Notes under the pieces: generated by a model
The model's input: only the letters and a program-made list of their open reading frames with translations
Databases searched by the model: none
What the model was told of the DNA's origin: nothing
NCBI GenBank assembly: GCA_002085035.1
Contig: MZGM01000039.1
Coordinates: forward strand, 1-8,612
Reading direction: 5' to 3'
DNA length: 8,612 nucleotides
Source: Candidatus Zhuqueibacterota bacterium 4484_219
GTDB lineage: Bacteria; Zhuqueibacterota; JdFR-76; 4484-219
Program-made: the position numbers and the translations under genes
Shown here: piece by piece, positions 6,222 through 8,612 of the stretch
Numbering within the stretch: the first letter of the stretch is position 1
Layout: each line of letters opens with the position of its first letter

Positions 6222-7484
6222 ATGAAAACTAAAACTATGGTGAACATATTTAGTGTCATTTTATTGTTGATTTTTGTTGTTTCAATGGTTAAGGCACAGG
6301 GCTATTCTGATGCACGAAGCCTGGGGATGGCACGAGCCTATACTGCACTGGCACGAGGAGTTGATGCACCCCTGTGGAATCCGGCAAATCTGAAGTTGCC
6401 TACATCGAAGAAATTTTCCCTGCAACTTTTTTCTCTGGGGTTGCGTTTTGGAAACAGCAGTTTTTCCAAACATAGCTACGATATTTACAATGGTAAATAT
6501 CTCACGTCATCAGACTTTCAAGACATACTGGATGCGATACCTGACGATGGATTCAGGCTTTTCCTCGATACTGAAATTTGTCCGCCTTTCGGTTTTGCCT
6601 ATGGCCCTGTGGCATTGACCTTTTCCGGGGTAGTCGCTAGCGATGTACGGCTCTGCAAAGACTATTTTGACTTGCCAGACGGATGGGAAGAAAATCACCG
6701 GTACGATTTGGGTAACAACAACCATGCTGAGGCGTGGGGGTACTCTACTGCGACTATTTCTTGGGCGCATGTGGTGAAGTTACCAAAAATTCAGAAAATT
6801 ATTTTGGGGGTGAATTTCCATTACATTCTTGGGCTTGGCTATGGAAAGGTACTGCGTTCCTGGGGTACCTTTTACAGTGGAGAGTACGCAGATTCTACTG
6901 AAGGTGGAATAAAGGCAAGAATGGCTCAGGGGGGGACCGGCTTTGCCATGGATTTTGGCGTGGCCAGAGAATACCACAATTGGACGTTCAGCCTGGCGTT
7001 TTCCAATCTAATTAGCCACATTACCTGGAAGCGCAAGCCCCAAGAGTTTGAGGCTTACTTCTATTCGACTGAGGTGCTTACTGTTTATAGTATAGCAGAG
7101 AACGACTCTATCATCGAGAGCGATGAAAGTACCAAAGACATCTCATCGTTTTCCACTAAATTGCCGGTGGAACTACGCCTTGGTGCTGCCACTACCTGGA
7201 AAGAGATTCTGATTTCGCTGGACTACCATCAGGGTTTTCGAGAACGCCCAGGTGTAACGACCAGGCCCTACTTAGCCGTTGGCTCTGAATTCTCTTACAT
7301 TGGGTTTTTACCTTTGCGTTTAGGTTTGGGTTTCGGTGGCGACCACAAGATACTTTCCGCTCTTGGATTTGGCTTAAAATTGGGATTTTTTCACTTTGAT
7401 TATGGCATCAACTTCAATGGAGCATTATGGCCGACTCATGCCAAAGCATTGTCCGTGGCAGTAAGTAGTAGTCTCAGGTTCTGA
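6222..7484 (+). CDS. Outer-membrane beta-barrel protein, PorV/DUF5723-like
   Basis: This is a 420-residue exported protein. A signal peptide (hydrophobic core about 8-22) should be cut after Val-Lys-Ala25. The mature start reads SDARSLGMARAY, then TALARGVDAPLWNPANL (41-57). That is the usual opening of PorV, DUF5723 and related FadL-like barrels, where a Gly-Met turn, an Ala-Tyr-Thr-Ala helix and a W-N-P-A-N-L block plug the barrel. The remainder alternates short beta strands with Gly and aromatic residues, includes LAFSNLISHITW (258-269), and ends in LSVAVSSSLRF. The terminal Phe matches the signal read by the barrel assembly machinery. ATG at 6222 has AGAGG at 6208-6212, which overlaps the stop of the lipoprotein gene. 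A strong terminator follows. The role is unknown: it could carry a hydrophobic compound or act as a secretion or assembly partner for the lipoprotein. Confidence 0.83.
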   Translation: MKTKTMVNIFSVILLLIFVVSMVKAQGYSDARSLGMARAYTALARGVDAPLWNPANLKLPTSKKFSLQLFSLGLRFGNSSFSKHSYDIYNGKYLTSSDFQDILDAIPDDGFRLFLDTEICPPFGFAYGPVALTFSGVVASDVRLCKDYFDLPDGWEENHRYDLGNNNHAEAWGYSTATISWAHVVKLPKIQKIILGVNFHYILGLGYGKVLRSWGTFYSGEYADSTEGGIKARMAQGGTGFAMDFGVAREYHNWTFSLAFSNLISHITWKRKPQEFEAYFYSTEVLTVYSIAENDSIIESDESTKDISSFSTKLPVELRLGAATTWKEILISLDYHQGFRERPGVTTRPYLAVGSEFSYIGFLPLRLGLGFGGDHKILSALGFGLKLGFFHFDYGINFNGALWPTHAKALSVAVSSSLRF

Positions 7485-7505
7485 TGACTCCCTCCCTCCC
7501 AAGCG

Positions 7506-7541
7506 CGGGGCTTGTCTCTTTGGGGATAGGCCCCGTTTTTT
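7506..7541 (+). terminator. Strong intrinsic terminator after the envelope operon
   Basis: CGGGGC (7506-7511) pairs with GCCCCG (7530-7535). The stem can extend inward through TTGTC with ATAG and wobble pairs. Six T follow at 7536-7541. It lies 22 bases after the barrel gene's TGA stop and closes that transcript. Confidence 0.92.
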
Positions 7542-7605
7542 ATTGCTTCTTCAATCTAAGACCCAAATCGAGTTTTAGCACAATGGCAACGCCTAATTAA
7601 ATTTT

Positions 7606-7634
7606 TTGAACCTTTTTGCATGGCTATTTGTAAT
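7606..7634 (+). promoter_or_regulatory. Candidate sigma-70-type promoter of the Spy-like gene
   Basis: TTGAAC (7606-7611) and TGTAAT (7629-7634) are 17 bases apart and match the TTGACA/TATAAT consensus at 4/6 and 5/6 positions. It lies between a strong terminator and a gene with a strong ribosome site, where a promoter is needed. Transcription would start near 7641, giving a leader of about 45 bases. The GAACC at 7608-7612 also resembles an ECF -35 element, but I see no matching CGTC- or TCTA-like -10, so I favour the housekeeping reading. Confidence 0.55.
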
Positions 7635-7673
7635 AATTAGTAGCAAGACGGTTAATCAATCTAAACCTGAAAG

Positions 7674-7690
7674 GAGGTAGTAGCCATGAA
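7674..7690 (+). repeat. Translation-start repeat, copy 1 (Spy-like gene)
   Basis: This 17-base stretch covers the end of the ribosome site AAAGGAGGT (7670-7678), the spacer TAGTAGCC and the ATG start. It matches the sigma factor start at 8172-8188 in 15 of 17 positions, including the whole run GGTAGTAGCC and the TGAA after the first start-codon base. Confidence 0.8.
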
Positions 7691-8129
7691 AAAGGTCATG
7701 TTAATCGGTGGTGTGTTATTAGTGTTTATGGTGAGTAGTCTTTTTGCACAGGATGAATCACCAAAACTAATAGCCATGTTGACGCCTGAGCAGAGAGAGC
7801 AATGGAGTGACATCCACTACAAGTTCGCCAAGGAGCAGATTGCTGTACAGGCCAAATTAAAAGAGGCTCAGTTGGATTTACGGCGACTTATCCAGGGAAG
7901 CAAAATTCCCAATGTGGCAGAAGTGGACAAGAAACTTGCAGAAATCAGTAGCTTGCAAAGCCAATTAAAGAAGAATCGAGTCCATCAGATGTTAGAATTG
8001 CGCAAGCTGCTTACCGACGAGCAATGGGAAAAGTGGCAGGAATTGCGCTGCAAAATAGGACTACGTCGTCGGCTTCATAAGGCTGGCAGGCCTCCCCGTC
8101 GCGGTGGACACTTTCCTGAAATGGAATAA
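7686..8129 (+). CDS. Spy/CpxP-like periplasmic protein with LTxxQ motifs
   Basis: This is a small exported helical protein of 147 residues. A signal peptide is likely cut after Leu-Phe-Ala21. The mature part has two copies of the family motif: LTPEQREQW at 32-40 and LTDEQWEKW at 109-117. Between them are charged amphipathic helices (about 35-105), which in this family form a cradle-shaped dimer. Known relatives (Spy, CpxP, metal-sensing CnrX/ZraP-like proteins) act as periplasmic chaperones or as sensors and brakes on envelope-stress signalling. The tail (about 127-140) is unusually basic, with RRR and PPRR. No His/Met/Cys-rich metal site is evident; there is a single Cys, at 122. The start is secure, with AAAGGAGGT 7 bases before the ATG. 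It has its own candidate promoter and is followed by a hairpin terminator, then by an ECF sigma gene. This context points to a stress-response role. Confidence 0.85.
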   Translation: MKKVMLIGGVLLVFMVSSLFAQDESPKLIAMLTPEQREQWSDIHYKFAKEQIAVQAKLKEAQLDLRRLIQGSKIPNVAEVDKKLAEISSLQSQLKKNRVHQMLELRKLLTDEQWEKWQELRCKIGLRRRLHKAGRPPRRGGHFPEME

Positions 8130-8136
8130 TAATGAG

Positions 8137-8166
8137 CGGGAGGGGTTTTTACCCTCCCGTATTTTT
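8137..8166 (+). terminator. Hairpin terminator between the Spy-like gene and the sigma factor gene
   Basis: CGGGAGGG (8137-8144) pairs perfectly with CCCTCCCG (8152-8159) around the loop GTTTTTA, and the tail reads TATTTTT. It begins 7 bases after the Spy-like stop. The sigma factor's TTG start is only 18 bases beyond the T run, so the hairpin may act as a partial terminator that sets how much sigma message is made. Confidence 0.9.
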
Positions 8167-8171
8167 AATTT

Positions 8172-8188
8172 GGGGTAGTAGCCTTGAA
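8172..8188 (+). repeat. Translation-start repeat, copy 2 (sigma factor gene)
   Basis: This stretch has the ribosome site GGGGT, the spacer AGTAGCC and the TTG start followed by AA. It matches the Spy-like start (7674-7690) at 15 of 17 positions. The two differences are G for A inside the ribosome site and T for A in the start codon, and both would weaken initiation. The match supports TTG at 8184 as the real start. Confidence 0.8.
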
Positions 8189-8612
8189 CCAGAGAAAATC
8201 AGCACTCCATTATTCACCTACTTCAGATAGCGATGAAACTCTGGCCAGAAATTTCCAACAGGGAGAATCATCGGCCTTCGATGAATTGATGGAACGCTAC
8301 ATGCAACAAGCTCTTTCAGTAGCCTATTATTATCTTCGCAATTGGGAGGACGCTAAAGATGCTTCTCAAGAGGCCTTTGTGAAACTCTATCAATCCATCT
8401 CATCCTTTAACTCTACCCTCAGATTCAGACCATGGTTTTTTCGCATTCTGATTAATCACTGCCTCAATGTGAAGCGCAAGAAGAAAAAAATACAATTTTT
8501 TAGCCTTTTTGCCTTTAATGATCAGAATAAACAATCAGCTTTGTTGGATGTTCTTGATGACGGTAGCTTCGATTCTGAACGCGATGAAGTTCGTGAAATA
8601 GTATGGAAGGCA
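8184..8612 (+). CDS. RNA polymerase sigma factor, ECF subfamily (sigma-24-like), 3' end cut by window
   Basis: This is 143 codons, open to the window edge. ECF sigma factors direct RNA polymerase to stress or envelope promoters and are usually held by an anti-sigma factor. The TTG at 8184 is the start: a TAA lies in frame at 8166, no ATG occurs before codon 36, and GGGGT is 7 bases upstream. Region 2 is clear. AFDELMERYM (31-40) and a Tyr-rich helix lead to LRNWEDAKDASQEAFVKLY (51-69), the core polymerase-binding helix. FRPWFFRILINHCLN (81-95) is the -10 recognition helix, followed by a Lys/Arg cluster. A linker rich in Phe, Asp and Ser runs to about 133. EVREIVWKA (135-143) is the beginning of region 4, the -35 reader, which continues outside. 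No region 1 is present, as expected for this class. The usual anti-sigma gene would lie downstream, out of view. Confidence 0.93.
   Translation, partial: MNQRKSALHYSPTSDSDETLARNFQQGESSAFDELMERYMQQALSVAYYYLRNWEDAKDASQEAFVKLYQSISSFNSTLRFRPWFFRILINHCLNVKRKKKKIQFFSLFAFNDQNKQSALLDVLDDGSFDSERDEVREIVWKA

Noticed and set aside
7608..7640. ECF-type autoregulated promoter (GAACC at 7608) for the Spy-like gene
   Set aside because: Only the -35 half fits; no matching -10 at 16-17 bases, while a sigma-70 pair with 17-base spacing fits the same place better.

Overview
The window looks like a chromosomal stretch of a Gram-negative bacterium. Two genes encode exported envelope proteins: a likely lipoprotein and an outer-membrane beta-barrel with a signal peptide and a C-terminal Phe. 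The wording of the lipoprotein's N-terminus and the PorV-like start of the barrel resemble uncultured or deep-branching FCB-type bacteria (KSB1, Marinimicrobia, Calditrichota and relatives). That placement is inferred from protein style, not from a marker gene. All genes lie on the plus strand. Base composition is moderate to AT-rich, start codons include GTG and TTG, and Shine-Dalgarno sites are mostly clear. I see no mobile element, CRISPR array, rRNA or tRNA.

Region 1 (1-3738) is central metabolism. It holds the last 55 codons of a probable PTS enzyme I (ptsI), a bifunctional phosphoglucose/phosphomannose isomerase, S-adenosylmethionine synthase (metK) and S-adenosylhomocysteine hydrolase (ahcY). 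The first two fit a sugar-uptake unit, because PTS import of glucose or mannose yields the isomerase's substrates. The last two are tightly coupled (9 bp apart) and form two steps of the activated methyl cycle. The hydrolase is of the short archaeal/Thermotoga type.

Region 2 (3739-4151) is a 413-base non-coding gap with a weak candidate promoter, a short palindrome and a possible leader hairpin. Region 3 (4152-7484) is a two-gene envelope operon. It has a 685-residue repeat-built probable lipoprotein and a 420-residue PorV/DUF5723-like outer-membrane barrel, closed by a strong intrinsic terminator. Neither gene can be given a function from the sequence.

Region 4 (7536-8612) has a good sigma-70-like promoter, a Spy/CpxP-like periplasmic protein, a second strong hairpin terminator, and 18-25 bases later the TTG start of an ECF sigma factor cut by the window end. 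The hairpin leaves no room for a promoter between it and the sigma gene. The two genes share an almost identical translation-start sequence. Together these suggest a coupled envelope-stress module whose sigma factor is expressed by read-through. This is the most interesting regulatory arrangement here. The repeat lipoprotein/barrel pair is the best candidate for an undescribed system.
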